From Paludibacterium yongneupense DSM 18731 (lineage in GTDB: Bacteria; Pseudomonadota; Gammaproteobacteria; Burkholderiales; Chromobacteriaceae), in contig NZ_AUGZ01000013.1 in the NCBI RefSeq assembly GCF_000422925.1, forward strand, positions 78,623-142,622: DNA of 64,000 bases. Reading direction: 5' to 3'. The stretch's first letter is position 1. The number at the start of each line of letters is the position of its first letter. Made by a program: the position numbers and the translations under genes. The notes under the pieces are model-generated. The model searched no databases and was not told the origin of the DNA. It saw only the letters and a program-made list of their open reading frames with translations. Positions 27,524-37,071 of the stretch are shown here, piece after piece.

Positions 27524-28474
27524 ATGGACGTAAAACGCGTTTGCATCATTGGCGGCAGCGGCTTTATCGGTCGCCATGTGGCAGCCAGTCTGAGCGCACG
27601 TGCAATCGCCGTCACCATTCCGACGCGACGGCGTGAGCGTAGCAAAGAAGGCCTCATCGTCCTGCCCGGCGTCGACGTGCTGGAATGCGATGTCGGCGAC
27701 GCCGCACAGTTGAACGCGTTGGTCGCCGGCCACGATGCCGTGGTCAGCATGGTCGGCATCCTGCATGGCACGCCTACACGTTTCGAGCAGGCTCACGTCG
27801 CCCTGGTCGACTCCATCATCGCCGCCTGTGCGAATCAGGGGGTGCGCCGCCTCGTCCATATCAGCGCGCTCGGCGCAGACGAGAACGGGCCGAGTTTGTA
27901 CTTGCAGAGCAAGGGGCGCGGCGAGGCCCGCGTCAAGGCCAGCGGTCTGGACTGGACCGTATTGCGCCCATCGCTGGTTTTCGGCGCCGACGATCATCTG
28001 ACGACGCTGTTCGCCACCCTGAACCGCTGCCTGCCGGTGCTGCCGCTGGCCGGCGCCGCGACGCGCTTCCAGCCGATATGGGTCGAAGATGTCGCCCGCG
28101 CCGTCGGCGCGGTGCTCGAGCGCGACGAGACCCGGGGCGGAAGCTACGACCTGGTCGGACCGGACACGCTGACGCTGCGCGACCTCGCACGCCGCGTCGG
28201 TCGGCTCGACGGCGGTGCGCGGCCGGTGCTGGCGCTGCCGTCTGCACTCGCCTGGTGGCAGGCCGCACTCATGGAATGCCTGCCCGGCCCCACCCTGATG
28301 AGCCGCGACAATCTGCGCTCACTGAGCAGGGACTCGGTCAGCGAACACGGCTTCCCAAGTCGCGAACTCGGTTTCGAGCCGGCCTCCCTGACGTCGATAC
28401 TGCCGCTCTACCTTGGTCACGGCGAGCTCAACGCACGCCGTTCCGCTTACCGGCAGCGGCTTACGCGCGAATGA
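27524..28474 (+). CDS. Complex I NDUFA9-like NAD(P)-dependent epimerase/reductase family protein
   Basis: Atypical short-chain dehydrogenase of 316 residues related to the NDUFA9 subunit family. Nucleotide-binding [15 protein letters not shown], then [43 protein letters not shown], where the usual YxxxK pair is represented by Y and K in [10 protein letters not shown]. Bacterial members bind NADP(H); a catalytic role is unproven. The ATG at 27524 is chosen because GGAG lies 7 bp before it and the reading begins [11 protein letters not shown]; an in-frame start at 27509 is unlikely. The stop overlaps the cca start (ATGA). Confidence 0.87.
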   Translation: MDVKRVCIIGGSGFIGRHVAASLSARAIAVTIPTRRRERSKEGLIVLPGVDVLECDVGDAAQLNALVAGHDAVVSMVGILHGTPTRFEQAHVALVDSIIAACANQGVRRLVHISALGADENGPSLYLQSKGRGEARVKASGLDWTVLRPSLVFGADDHLTTLFATLNRCLPVLPLAGAATRFQPIWVEDVARAVGAVLERDETRGGSYDLVGPDTLTLRDLARRVGRLDGGARPVLALPSALAWWQAALMECLPGPTLMSRDNLRSLSRDSVSEHGFPSRELGFEPASLTSILPLYLGHGELNARRSAYRQRLTRE

Positions 28475-29718
28475 AAGTTTACATCGTCGGCGGTGCCGTG
28501 CGCGATCGCCTGCTCGGCCTGCCTGTGCGCGACCGCGACTGGGTCGTGGTCGGAGCGACGCCGGAACAGATGCTGGCACAGGGTTTCCGCCCGGTCGGGC
28601 GCGATTTTCCGGTCTTTCTGCACCCCCGCACGCGGGAGGAGTACGCGCTGGCCCGCACCGAACGCAAGACCGCGCCCGGGTATCGCGGCTTCAATTTTCA
28701 CGCCGCTCCCGATGTAACGCTTGAGCAAGACCTCGCGCGGCGCGACCTGACCATCAACGCGATCGCAGAGGACGACGACGGCACGCTGATCGATCCCTTC
28801 CATGGGCAAGAGGATATCGAGGCCGGCGTGCTGCGCCATGTCAGTCCGGCCTTTGCCGAAGACCCGGTGCGGATCTTGCGGCTGGCCCGCTTTGCCGCCC
28901 GCTTCGGTTTTACCGTCGCCCCCGAAACGCAGGCGCTGATGCGGACCATGGTCGCCAGCGGCGAAGTCGATGCCCTGGTGGCAGAACGGGTATGGCAGGA
29001 GATGGCGAAAGCGCTACAGGAGCAGACGCCGTCCCGCTTTTTCATCACCCTGCGCGCCTGCGGCGCCATGGCGAAAATCCTGCCCGAAGTCGATGCGCTA
29101 TTCGGCGTTCCGCAGCGTGCCGAGTACCACCCAGAGATCGATTGCGGCGACCACAGCATGCGGGTGCTGGATTACGCCGCCAGCCGCGGCGAGGCCCTGG
29201 CGGTGCGGTTTGCCGCCCTGTGCCACGATCTGGGCAAGGCACTGACCCCGGCCGACGTCCTGCCGCGCCATATCGGCCATGAGGCGCGGGGCGAGGCGCC
29301 GCTGCTCGCGCTGTGCGAACGCTTGCGCGTTCCGGGCGACTGCCGCGATCTCGCGCGGCTGGCGGTGCGCTTTCACGGCAAGCTGCATGCGGCGGATGCG
29401 ATGCGTGCCGCCACCGTGCTGCGCCTGTTCAAGGACTGCGACGCGCTGCGCCGCCCGCAACGGTTCGAGCAATTGCTGGCCGTCGGCCTGGCTGACGCGC
29501 GCGGGCGCCTGGGCTACGAAGACTGCGCCTGCCCCCAGCTCGACGTCTTGCGCGCCCTGCTCGATGCCGCACGCGAAGTCGATGCCGCCGCCATCGCCAT
29601 GGAACAAGCCGATAAGAGTAGAATCGCAGAGTCTGTCGATGCGGCGCGCCTGCACGCGATTGCCGAGCGACGACGGCAATGGGGGCGGGAGCCGGCGGCC
29701 GACGGGGCAACGGGATGA
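28471..29718 (+). CDS. cca: Multifunctional CCA protein (tRNA nucleotidyltransferase with HD domain)
   Basis: Adds or repairs the 3'-CCA of tRNA using CTP and ATP. 415 residues. Head domain: [22 protein letters not shown] with metal-binding D21 and D23, then [27 protein letters not shown] and the neck. The C-terminal HD phosphohydrolase domain ([17 protein letters not shown]...[15 protein letters not shown]), found in gammaproteobacterial-type and many betaproteobacterial enzymes, gives 2',3'-cyclic phosphodiesterase and phosphatase activity. The start at 28471 overlaps the stop of the upstream gene. Confidence 0.96.
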   Translation: MKVYIVGGAVRDRLLGLPVRDRDWVVVGATPEQMLAQGFRPVGRDFPVFLHPRTREEYALARTERKTAPGYRGFNFHAAPDVTLEQDLARRDLTINAIAEDDDGTLIDPFHGQEDIEAGVLRHVSPAFAEDPVRILRLARFAARFGFTVAPETQALMRTMVASGEVDALVAERVWQEMAKALQEQTPSRFFITLRACGAMAKILPEVDALFGVPQRAEYHPEIDCGDHSMRVLDYAASRGEALAVRFAALCHDLGKALTPADVLPRHIGHEARGEAPLLALCERLRVPGDCRDLARLAVRFHGKLHAADAMRAATVLRLFKDCDALRRPQRFEQLLAVGLADARGRLGYEDCACPQLDVLRALLDAAREVDAAAIAMEQADKSRIAESVDAARLHAIAERRRQWGREPAADGATG

Positions 29719-29934
29719 AGGCGTCGTTTTTGGCTGGCTATCCCGCCGCAATTGACTTGGGTCACCCCCCGTCGGCCTGGAATCGTTTTCAATAATGTCG
29801 CGGGCATCACACCGATCAAATAAAAAAAAGCAATGCAGTCAGCACATATGTTCAGACTGAACAACAAACCATCCTTTTACCCAAAATAGGCATCCAACGA
29901 CAGCCCCCGCTGTCGCCCCAGGGAAACAGTAGAA

Positions 29935-31551
29935 ATGACCATTTCGCGGCGTTTGATATTGACCTTAACCATTGCCCTCTTCTCCATGCTGCTGGTCGGC
30001 ACCTATGGCGGCTGGCAGATAGGACAGGACCAGGACCGCCTGGCCTTCGTACAGCAAAAAGCCATCCCGGCCATCCTGCAGCTCGACATTGCCAAAGGCA
30101 ACCTCGCCAATATGCGCATCGCCGCCTATCGGCACCTGTCGGTCACGGACCCGGCGGAAAAGCAGGCCGCAGAGAGCGACCTGGCCACCGCATTTGCCGG
30201 ATTCAACAACGCATTGGCGGCCTACGAACAGGCTGCGATCCTGGACGAAACCGCACGCAAATTGCTGGCGACCGAGCGGACCGATGTGACGGCCTATCAC
30301 CAGGTCGCAGAAAAAGTCATCGGCCTGTCGCGCGCCAACGATACGGCCTCCGCTCGCGCCGTCCTCGCGAACGAGCTCTACCCGGCAGGCGAGCGCGTGC
30401 ACAAGGACATCGTCGACCACTTTGCCTTCATCAAACAGCAGGGTCAGGTCATTCAGGAACAGGGCACCGCGGCCTATCACTGGTCCGAGGCCGTGGGGGG
30501 CATCCTGATGGCCGCCGCCTTCCTCGTCAGCGCGCTGACCGGATTCCGGACCTATCGCCACATCCACCGCAGCCTGGACGATATCCAGTCGACGCTGGAA
30601 AAAGTCGGCGGCACACTGGATTTCACTTTGCGCGCGCGTATCCGCCGCCAGGACGAAGTCGGCCAGACCGCGTCGAGCTTCAACAGTCTGCTTGAACGTC
30701 TGCAGCACAATCTCGGCGACCTGCTGCTCAACGCACGCGAGGTCGCCACCGAATCGCAGCAGCTGTCGCAAACCGCGGTCGAGGTGTCGTCGGCGGCGGA
30801 AGAAGAAAGCCAGGCTGCGGCCAGCATGGCTGCGACCATAGAACAGATGACGGTCAGCATCAACCATGTCGCGAGTCAGGCTACCCTCACTCACGAAGGC
30901 TCGGTCGAAGCGGCCAAGCTGGTGGACGAGGGATCGCGCATCATAGGCCAGACAATTGCCGACATCCGCGAAATTTCGACCGTCATCAAGACCTCGGTGA
31001 ACAGCATCCAGGAACTGGAGGCGTATACCGGCCAGGTCAGCGCGGTCATTTCGGTCATTCGCGAAGTCGCCGACCAGACCAATCTGCTCGCGCTGAACGC
31101 CGCGATCGAAGCGGCGCGTGCCGGCGAGAGCGGTCGCGGCTTTGCCGTGGTCGCCGACGAAGTGCGCAAACTGGCCGAGCGCACCGCCAGTTCGACCCAG
31201 GAAATCGCCACCACCATCGAAGCGATGGTGGACCGCTCGCGCCATGCCACCACCCAGATGCAGTCGGCCGAGCAAAGGGTGGAGTCGGGCGTGGAAAGAG
31301 CCGACAACGCCGACCGCGCGATCAAGCGCATCGGCGAGCACACCGCGACATCGACGCGCAGCGTGAGCGAGATCGCCACGGCGATCAAGCAGCAGGGCGA
31401 AGCCAGCAACAATATCGCCAGCGAAGTCGAGCATACGGCGGCCTTGTCGGAAGAATCGAGCACCGCCGCCAGGCAGACGGCAGACAGCGCGGTTCATCTG
31501 GCCGAGCTGGCGAAAAAACAGATCGCCACCCTCGCGCGCTACACCGTGTGA
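29935..31551 (+). CDS. Methyl-accepting chemotaxis protein, 4HB-type sensor
   Basis: Transmembrane chemoreceptor of 538 residues. TM1 about 7-27, periplasmic helical bundle ([33 protein letters not shown]...), TM2 about 189-208, HAMP, and a signalling domain with [30 protein letters not shown]. It is a paralog of the receptor at 11574-13190: equal length and nearly identical stretches around the tip ([18 protein letters not shown]) and in the C-terminal helices. The periplasmic halves differ, so ligands probably differ too. The ATG at 29935 follows AGGGAAACAG. The 216 bp upstream hold no recognised sigma-28 site. Confidence 0.92.
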   Translation: MTISRRLILTLTIALFSMLLVGTYGGWQIGQDQDRLAFVQQKAIPAILQLDIAKGNLANMRIAAYRHLSVTDPAEKQAAESDLATAFAGFNNALAAYEQAAILDETARKLLATERTDVTAYHQVAEKVIGLSRANDTASARAVLANELYPAGERVHKDIVDHFAFIKQQGQVIQEQGTAAYHWSEAVGGILMAAAFLVSALTGFRTYRHIHRSLDDIQSTLEKVGGTLDFTLRARIRRQDEVGQTASSFNSLLERLQHNLGDLLLNAREVATESQQLSQTAVEVSSAAEEESQAAASMAATIEQMTVSINHVASQATLTHEGSVEAAKLVDEGSRIIGQTIADIREISTVIKTSVNSIQELEAYTGQVSAVISVIREVADQTNLLALNAAIEAARAGESGRGFAVVADEVRKLAERTASSTQEIATTIEAMVDRSRHATTQMQSAEQRVESGVERADNADRAIKRIGEHTATSTRSVSEIATAIKQQGEASNNIASEVEHTAALSEESSTAARQTADSAVHLAELAKKQIATLARYTV

Positions 31552-31560
31552 GAACGGACA

Positions 31561-31583
31561 GCCGGCGGGCAGGCCCTGCCGGC
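31561..31583. terminator. GC-rich hairpin between convergent genes
   Basis: GCCGGC-GGGC-AG-GCCC-T-GCCGGC forms a 10-bp stem with one bulged T between the rightward chemoreceptor stop (31551) and the leftward GNAT stop (31588). There is no long T-run. Confidence 0.5.
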
Positions 31584-31587
31584 GATT

Positions 31588-32154
31588 TCAGGACGAGGAC
31601 GGCAGCGGCAAGGGGTTGATCAGGCTGAATGCATCCAGATCCCAGTACCGTCCGAGCCAGTACATCAGGTCGCGGCGCCGACCTTCGAATTCGAAATCCA
31701 GCTTTTCCAGCACGCGCCGCGAGGCGTCATTCTCGGCGAACACCAAAGCCTGCACGCGCCGGATCGGACAGCCGAGTCCGCCGGCGAAGCACCAGGCGAG
31801 AACGACGGACAGCGCCTCGCCCATCAGCCCCTGCCCTCGCTCGGCATCGGCCAGCAGATACGAAACACCCGTGTTGTGCCATTGCCGGTTGATACCGTCG
31901 AGATTGAGCGTTCCGAGCAATTCGCCCCCGCGTTCGCGGCGCAGCGCCCACCACAAACCGATGCCGGTTTCCTGCAAGTTGCGCTGGATCGCCAGGCAGG
32001 CGCGCGCATGCTCGAGATCGACAAAGGGGTCCTGGCCGAACAGGCGCATGACGCGCCAGTCCGAATAGATTGCCAGCATCGCGGGCAGATCACGGTCGTC
32101 GACCGCATCCAGCCACAATCGTTCGGTCTCCAGCACGGGGGTCGCGACGCTCAT
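31588..32154 (-). CDS. GNAT-family acetyltransferase (RimJ/RimL type)
   Basis: Product of about 188 residues resembling ribosomal-protein N-terminal acetyltransferases: LETERLWLDAVDDRDLPAMLAIYSD at the N-terminus, GTLNLDGINRQWHNTGVSYLLADAERGQGLMGEALSVVLAWCF (acetyl-CoA loop) and FAENDASRRVLEKLDFEFEGRRRDLMYWLGRYWD. Substrate unknown. The start at 32154 (MSVATPVLETERL) fits the family and has ATGGAG about 10 bp upstream; ATG at 32169 or 32172 (overlapping the TrmH stop) is also possible. It is the last gene in the leftward run that begins at motA. Confidence 0.87.
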   Translation of the reverse strand: MSVATPVLETERLWLDAVDDRDLPAMLAIYSDWRVMRLFGQDPFVDLEHARACLAIQRNLQETGIGLWWALRRERGGELLGTLNLDGINRQWHNTGVSYLLADAERGQGLMGEALSVVLAWCFAGGLGCPIRRVQALVFAENDASRRVLEKLDFEFEGRRRDLMYWLGRYWDLDAFSLINPLPLPSSS

Positions 32155-32171
32155 CGCCCAATTCTCCATCA

Positions 32172-32966
32172 TCAGTCGGGATAAAGCTGGCGTACCCTCT
32201 CGAACAGGCACAAGGTGGCCGCCATCGCCACATTCAGGGATTCGGCCTGCCCCGGCATCGGAATCCGTACGCGGACATCGGCCAGATCCAGCAAGGCGCG
32301 GCTGACGCCGGCGCCCTCGTTGCCGAAAACAAAAGCAACCGGACCTCGCAGATCCTGACGGTACAGCGATTGACTTCCTTCGAGCGAGGTCACCAGCCGT
32401 GCCCCGTCGAAAGCGAGCAATTCCGCCGCCAGATCCGCGTCTTCACGCAGATTGAGCGCAAAATGCGCGCCCATGCCGGCACGCAGCACCTTGGGCGAAT
32501 AGGCGTCGACGCAGCCCGCGCTCAGATACACATCGCGGACATCGGCCGCGGCCGCCGAGCGCAGGATAGTGCCGAGATTCCCCGGGTCCTGCACATTTTC
32601 CAGCAGCAGGCGCGACGCGCTCGCCGCCGCCGCCGCGTGCTCGGGCCGTTGCACGAGCGCCAGAATTTCGGGGGCGCTGCTCAGCGCGGACACCTTGCCG
32701 AACAGCGCCTCGGCCAGCACGGTCACCCTGCAGCGCGCGGCAAGAGCGTCCAGCAGGGCTTCCACCTCGGCGTTCCCGCGCGCACGTTCATTCACGTAGA
32801 GCGCCGCAAACGTCGCATGGCTTGCCCGTGCCGTTTCGAGCAGATGAATGCCCTCCAGCACCATCAGCCGCTGCTGCCGGCGCTCGCGGCCATTTTGCAG
32901 CAAGCGTGCCAACTGCTTGATCTCGTCGTTGTGCGCGGATTCGATGCGTTTGAATTCGGACTGCAT
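32172..32966 (-). CDS. TrmH/SpoU-family RNA 2'-O-methyltransferase
   Basis: SPOUT methyltransferase of 264 residues acting on tRNA or rRNA ribose. An N-terminal substrate-binding part (RRQQRLMVLEGIHLLETA) and a trefoil-knot catalytic domain with the three SpoU motifs: NVQDPGNLGTILRSAAAADV (motif 1), FVFGNEGAGVS (motif 2), IPMPGQAESLNVAMAATLCLFE (motif 3). Which RNA is modified cannot be told from sequence. The ATG at 32966 lies 4 bp past the HDOD stop, consistent with an operon; upstream in-frame starts fall inside the HDOD gene. Confidence 0.92.
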   Translation of the reverse strand: MQSEFKRIESAHNDEIKQLARLLQNGRERRQQRLMVLEGIHLLETARASHATFAALYVNERARGNAEVEALLDALAARCRVTVLAEALFGKVSALSSAPEILALVQRPEHAAAAASASRLLLENVQDPGNLGTILRSAAAADVRDVYLSAGCVDAYSPKVLRAGMGAHFALNLREDADLAAELLAFDGARLVTSLEGSQSLYRQDLRGPVAFVFGNEGAGVSRALLDLADVRVRIPMPGQAESLNVAMAATLCLFERVRQLYPD

Positions 32967-32970
32967 GGTT

Positions 32971-34293
32971 CTAGCGATGATGCGCGGCGCGCAGCACCAT
33001 TTCCTTGAAGCGTTGATAGGTTTTGGCGTCGATGGCCAGATCGTTCTTGCCATGATCGACGTAGAACACCCCGCTGAGACGATGGGCGGAGAACAATGAC
33101 ATCACCGCGAATTCGCGCTCGCCGATGCTATCGAAGAACGGATCGCGATACTTGCCGGCCAGTTGCGCGCGCACGGCCGCCGGTGCGTGGAAACTCTGCG
33201 GCTTGCTGGTCAGCAAGGCGAAGAAAGAACCGGGCTCAAGCCCGACCTCCAGCTTGCGCATCGGATGACCAGGTTCCAAGCCGATCTGATACTGCAACTT
33301 CAAGGCATGACGATCGCTGTCGTAGCGCAGGAACATCACGCGTTCGAATTTCAGGTCGTTGGCCAGATGGCGCAAGGCCTCGCGCAGCGCGAGTTCAAGC
33401 TGCGCGTGTTCGGACAGCCCCCCTCCCTCGTGCAGCGAGACGCGCACATACTCGCCCGGCAGCATGATCAGCTCGCGCGCGGGAAAGGTGTAGCCTACGG
33501 CCCGGGCATTGTTCGCAACCTGCTGCGCGGCATAGGGCACGGCCGCATAGGCTTCATCGTAAGACGTGCCGATCAGGCGCGAGGCAACCTCTATCCCCGC
33601 CTGCCACTGTCCGCGCCAGCAGCCCTGTTCCATGCCGTTGGCAGTCGCGACCGCCAGCTTGAGCAACTGCTTGCGCGTAGTGCTGGGGCCGGGCGCCAGC
33701 AGCGACAGCAATGCCGTGGGAAGGCCGAGCGCGCGGATGAAACTCTCCAGCAGGCGCGGATAATCGGTTTCGAAATTCTCGGCCACCACCTGCAACAAGG
33801 GGCGATCACTGCCGTGATTGCGGTAAAACAGATAAAAGCAGGCCGGCAAGTTGTACACCAGCGCAGCAAGGTAGCAATCTTCGACCTTGTGCTCGCCCGC
33901 CTGCGACAGCCAGTCCTTGACGATCATGGCCGCCACCCTGCCGCGTCCGAGCAGCACGCCGATTTCCTCTATCGTCGCCGCCGACAGCGCATCCGGCACC
34001 GGCGCCAGCGCTTCGAGTCGCGAGAAGCGCATCACGACCGGATCGAGGCCGACCAGCATCAACGCCTGCTCGATCGACGGCATGATCTCGTTGCGGTTGA
34101 GCGCGGCCGAGCGGCCAAGCAAGCGGATCAAGTCGAAAAACAGCAGCGGGTCGGACAAAATCAGGTTAGACAGATCGGTAAAGCTGACCAGATCCCTGTT
34201 GCGCGCGACCATCTGCTTCAGTTCCGACATCGTACCGGGAAGAATAGGCCAGCGCCGCTCGGCGATGGAGTTCAGCCAGTCAGCAAGTTCCAT
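32971..34293 (-). CDS. HDOD-domain signalling protein with C-terminal GAF-like region
   Basis: Product of 440 residues. The N-terminal ~270 residues form an HDOD domain (ILSDPLLFFDLIRLLGRSAALNRNEIMPSIEQALMLVGLDPV), a non-catalytic relative of HD hydrolases used in signalling and motility control. The C-terminal ~150 residues (LREALRHLANDLKFERVMFLRYDSDRHALKLQYQIGLEPGHPMRKLEVGLEPGSFFALLTSKPQSFHAP...FAVMSLFSAHRLSGVFYVDHGK) have a GAF-like pattern and may bind a small molecule. It overlaps the upstream methyltransferase gene by 14 bp and lies in the motA operon, so a link to motility is likely but inferred. Confidence 0.87.
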   Translation of the reverse strand: MELADWLNSIAERRWPILPGTMSELKQMVARNRDLVSFTDLSNLILSDPLLFFDLIRLLGRSAALNRNEIMPSIEQALMLVGLDPVVMRFSRLEALAPVPDALSAATIEEIGVLLGRGRVAAMIVKDWLSQAGEHKVEDCYLAALVYNLPACFYLFYRNHGSDRPLLQVVAENFETDYPRLLESFIRALGLPTALLSLLAPGPSTTRKQLLKLAVATANGMEQGCWRGQWQAGIEVASRLIGTSYDEAYAAVPYAAQQVANNARAVGYTFPARELIMLPGEYVRVSLHEGGGLSEHAQLELALREALRHLANDLKFERVMFLRYDSDRHALKLQYQIGLEPGHPMRKLEVGLEPGSFFALLTSKPQSFHAPAAVRAQLAGKYRDPFFDSIGEREFAVMSLFSAHRLSGVFYVDHGKNDLAIDAKTYQRFKEMVLRAAHHR

Positions 34294-35032
34294 GGGGATG
34301 CCGCCAGATCAAGAGTTCAACTTGCAGAGGTCCGGGCAGCGGTTGTCGCGACAGCGGCGCGACGCCGGGGATGGCGAACGTATTGCTGATCAACATGCTC
34401 TCGGGTTCTCCGTCGCTGACGAATTTATTCCACACCCGCTCCATCGGAGCCGGGGACAAAAAGGTATAGACCGTATCGTAACATCCCCAATCCTCTTTCC
34501 AGAAATTTCTGCATGCCAGATGCACGTTTTGTGGCCGCCCGCTCAAACACCAGCGCAGCCGCGCCAGCAGATACGCTCCCCAGGCATTTTCCAGGGCCGT
34601 GACATCGAGATCGGGACGGCGCGCCGCCAGCGCGAGCGCCAGGCGTGCGTCGGCACAGCCGGCCTCGAGCAGCCGTGCGCCCTGCGGCAGGCAGGCGCTC
34701 AGCGCGGCGAGTGCCGGCGAGGACGAACGATAAAACGGGACTTGTTCGACAATGGCGTTGCGAAACAGCAGCAGACAGACGATAAAGGCCGCCAGATACG
34801 ACCATGGCGGCAGCCCCGCCCGCAAGGCAAGCAGCAGAACGGCGGGGAGCGCGGCCTGGGCGGCCGCGGCGCGCACGCCCAGGCGCAGGCAGAAGGCGAA
34901 CCCGCCCGCAAAGGCGCCGGCAGTCAGCGCCCAGGCGACGGGGTTGAGCGCAGGGGCCAGCCAGAACCAGGCAAGGAGCAGCGCCGGCACTTGCGCAGCC
35001 AGATGGCGGGCGACACGGCTACCGCGCGTCAA
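34280..35032 (-). CDS. Membrane-anchored SAM-dependent methyltransferase-like protein
   Basis: Product of 250 residues. The first ~90 residues hold three to four hydrophobic helices (LAAQVPALLLAWFWLAPALNPVAWALTAGAFAGGFAFCL; YLAAFIVCLLLF). A class I methyltransferase fold follows, with motif I ARLLEAGCADARLALALAARRPDLDVTALE. The substrate is unknown. The start is TTG at 35032, one base past the motB stop, with AGGGCGG upstream; no ATG fits. The 3' end overlaps the HDOD gene. Presence directly after motB makes a flagellar or membrane-proximal target conceivable, but this is inference. Confidence 0.8.
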   Translation of the reverse strand: MTRGSRVARHLAAQVPALLLAWFWLAPALNPVAWALTAGAFAGGFAFCLRLGVRAAAAQAALPAVLLLALRAGLPPWSYLAAFIVCLLLFRNAIVEQVPFYRSSSPALAALSACLPQGARLLEAGCADARLALALAARRPDLDVTALENAWGAYLLARLRWCLSGRPQNVHLACRNFWKEDWGCYDTVYTFLSPAPMERVWNKFVSDGEPESMLISNTFAIPGVAPLSRQPLPGPLQVELLIWRHPHGTC

Positions 35033-35033
35033 C

Positions 35034-35918
35034 TCAGCCGCCCTTGGCTGGCGGGTAAATCGGGCCGATAGGTTCCTGGTTCATCCCCGGATTGACCCCG
35101 TCGTTGAGCAGGGTCGCTTCGGTGTCCTTGTTCAGCACCACGATGGAAATACGGCGATTTTCCGCCGCGAACACATCGGAGCGGATCAGAGGATTGGCCG
35201 CAGCCAGTCCGACCACGCGCAAGACCTTGTCCTCGAGCAGGCCTCCGGCAACCAGTTCGCGGCGCGCGGCATTCGCGCGATCCGCGGACAGCTCCCAGTT
35301 GCTGTAACCGGCTTGACCCGAGCTATAGGGCGTGGCATCCGTATGCCCGGAGATGCTGAGGTGATTGGGCATCTGGTTGAGATCCTTGGCCAGGGCCTGC
35401 AACAACTCTTTGGTATAGGGCATCATCACCGAACTGCCCGAGTTGAACATCGGACGATTCTGCTCGTCGACGATCTGGATCTTCAGGCCTTCCTGCGTCA
35501 TCTCCAGGCGCAACTGGTTCTGATAGCTCTTGAGCAACGTGCTGGTCTGGATCGTGTGCTGGATTTTCTGCTGCAACTCGAGCAGCTTCTTTTTTTCGTT
35601 CTCGCGGTCTTCCTTCACGCTTTTCTTGACCTGCCCCGTGCTGCGCGTAATGTCGGTGCCGCCGCCCTTGATCACCGAGGTCGCCGCGCCCGAGCCTTCG
35701 CCCCCCGACAGGGCGATCTTGAGGGGGGTCTTGAAGTATTCGGCGATCCCGTCGAGCGAGCCTTGCGAGACCGAGCCCAGCAGCCACATCAACAGAAAGA
35801 ACGCCATCATCGCCGTCACGAAGTCGGCATAGGCGATTTTCCAGGCTCCGCCATGCGAGCCATGGCCGCCCTTCTTGATCCGTTTGACGATGATCGGGCG
35901 TTGTGATTCGTCAGCCAT
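35034..35918 (-). CDS. motB: Flagellar motor stator protein MotB
   Basis: Peptidoglycan-anchored half of the proton-driven stator. 294 residues. The single membrane helix carries the essential proton-binding Asp D32 (AYADFVTAMMAFFLLMWLLG). A plug/linker segment of about 55-110 follows, then the OmpA-like peptidoglycan-binding domain with ISGHTDATPYSSGQAGYSNWELSADRANAARRELV. A C-terminal tail of ~25 residues is rich in Pro and Gly. The ATG at 35918 lies 9 bp after the motA stop. Second gene of the motA-motB-methyltransferase-HDOD-TrmH-GNAT run. Confidence 0.96.
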   Translation of the reverse strand: MADESQRPIIVKRIKKGGHGSHGGAWKIAYADFVTAMMAFFLLMWLLGSVSQGSLDGIAEYFKTPLKIALSGGEGSGAATSVIKGGGTDITRSTGQVKKSVKEDRENEKKKLLELQQKIQHTIQTSTLLKSYQNQLRLEMTQEGLKIQIVDEQNRPMFNSGSSVMMPYTKELLQALAKDLNQMPNHLSISGHTDATPYSSGQAGYSNWELSADRANAARRELVAGGLLEDKVLRVVGLAAANPLIRSDVFAAENRRISIVVLNKDTEATLLNDGVNPGMNQEPIGPIYPPAKGG

Positions 35919-35927
35919 GCGCGATCC

Positions 35928-36788
35928 TTACTTGTTCTTCGTCGACTTGACGTGGTCTTCCAGTTCCTTGAACGAAGGCCGTTCGTGCGAGGACAGCACC
36001 TTGCGGCCGAACTCCACCGCCACTTGCGGCGCATAGCCGTTCAAGCTGGCCAGGATGGTCACTTTGACCGTCTGGAACGCGCGCGTACTGTCGGCCAGAC
36101 GATGTTCGAGAATCGTGCCGAGCGGGCCGACGAAACCGTAAGCCAGCAGAATCCCGAGGAAGGTCCCGACCAGCGCGTGCGCGATCAGGATGCCGAGTTC
36201 GGCCGGCGGGATCCCCACCGATTCCATCGTATGCACGACGCCCATGACCGCCGCCACGATACCGAAAGCCGGCATGCCGTCCCCCATCGCCTTGACGGCG
36301 CTGACCGGGATCTCGCCCTCGTGATGGTGGGTCTCGATTTCGACGTCCATCAGGTTTTCGATTTCGAAAGCATTGAGATTGCCGCCGACCATGAGCCGCA
36401 GATAGTCGCAGATGAACTCGACCACATGATGATCGTGCAGCACGGCCGGATACTTGGCAAATACGGGGCTGGATTCGGGACTGTCGACGTCGGACTCGAT
36501 CGACATCAAGCCTTCCTTGCGCACCTTGGCCAGCAACTCGTACAACATGGCAAACAACTCCATGTAAAACGCCTTGCTGTATGGCGAGCCTTTAAATACG
36601 GTCGGCAGCGCCTTCAGCGTCGCCTTGAGCGCAGGCCCCCCGTTGGAAACGACGAAGGCGCCCCCGGCGGCGCCACCGATCATCACGAATTCGAGGGGTT
36701 GCAACAGGGCCGCGATATGCCCCCCTGCTGCCACGAACGCCCCCAATACCGACGCAAGAATGACGACATACCCGATTCCGACAAACAT
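35928..36788 (-). CDS. motA: Flagellar motor stator protein MotA
   Basis: Proton-channel stator subunit of 286 residues with four membrane helices (GYVVILASVLGAFVAAGGH; LEFVMIGGAAGGAFVVS; MPAFGIVAAVMGVVHTM; LGILIAHALVGTFLGILLAYGFVGPLG). The functionally important prolines of helices 3 and 4 (MPAFG, FVGPLG) are visible, as is the charged cytoplasmic loop that contacts FliG. The ATG at 36788 follows ACAGGATCGGGCGA. The 283 bp upstream, up to spuC, hold no recognised gene and no clear sigma-28 or sigma-54 promoter. Confidence 0.96.
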   Translation of the reverse strand: MFVGIGYVVILASVLGAFVAAGGHIAALLQPLEFVMIGGAAGGAFVVSNGGPALKATLKALPTVFKGSPYSKAFYMELFAMLYELLAKVRKEGLMSIESDVDSPESSPVFAKYPAVLHDHHVVEFICDYLRLMVGGNLNAFEIENLMDVEIETHHHEGEIPVSAVKAMGDGMPAFGIVAAVMGVVHTMESVGIPPAELGILIAHALVGTFLGILLAYGFVGPLGTILEHRLADSTRAFQTVKVTILASLNGYAPQVAVEFGRKVLSSHERPSFKELEDHVKSTKNK

Positions 36789-37071
36789 TCGCCCGATCCT
36801 GTGTTTTTTATAGTTTGAGAACGGTCAGCACCATGCAGCGCACTGACCGCAATGAAGTCATACTACGGGAAACCCGGCCGCGCCATCCCTTTACACAATA
36901 TAGGCATAATTAAGGGATAGTATGTGAGCACAAGTAATTAGAACGATTATCCACTGCGGACCCTGCCTAGGCAAGCGAAGAAAACCAGTGACTGACAAGT
37001 GTTTATTCACTTTATTGAAAACGGGAGGCCGCCCGCACCGCTGGACGCGGCGGGCCGCCCCCCCCCCGGAC

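Noticed and set aside
36789..37000. Sigma-28 (FliA) promoter for motA and similar searches before the chemoreceptors
   Set aside because: TAAA-like -35 elements occur, but no GCCGATAA-like -10 at the correct distance was found by eye at any of these genes.
37058..37067. Run of ten C residues after spuC
   Set aside because: It lies outside coding sequence beyond the spuC stop, so it cannot act as a phase-variation tract in spuC. It may just be a slippage-prone or error-prone site.
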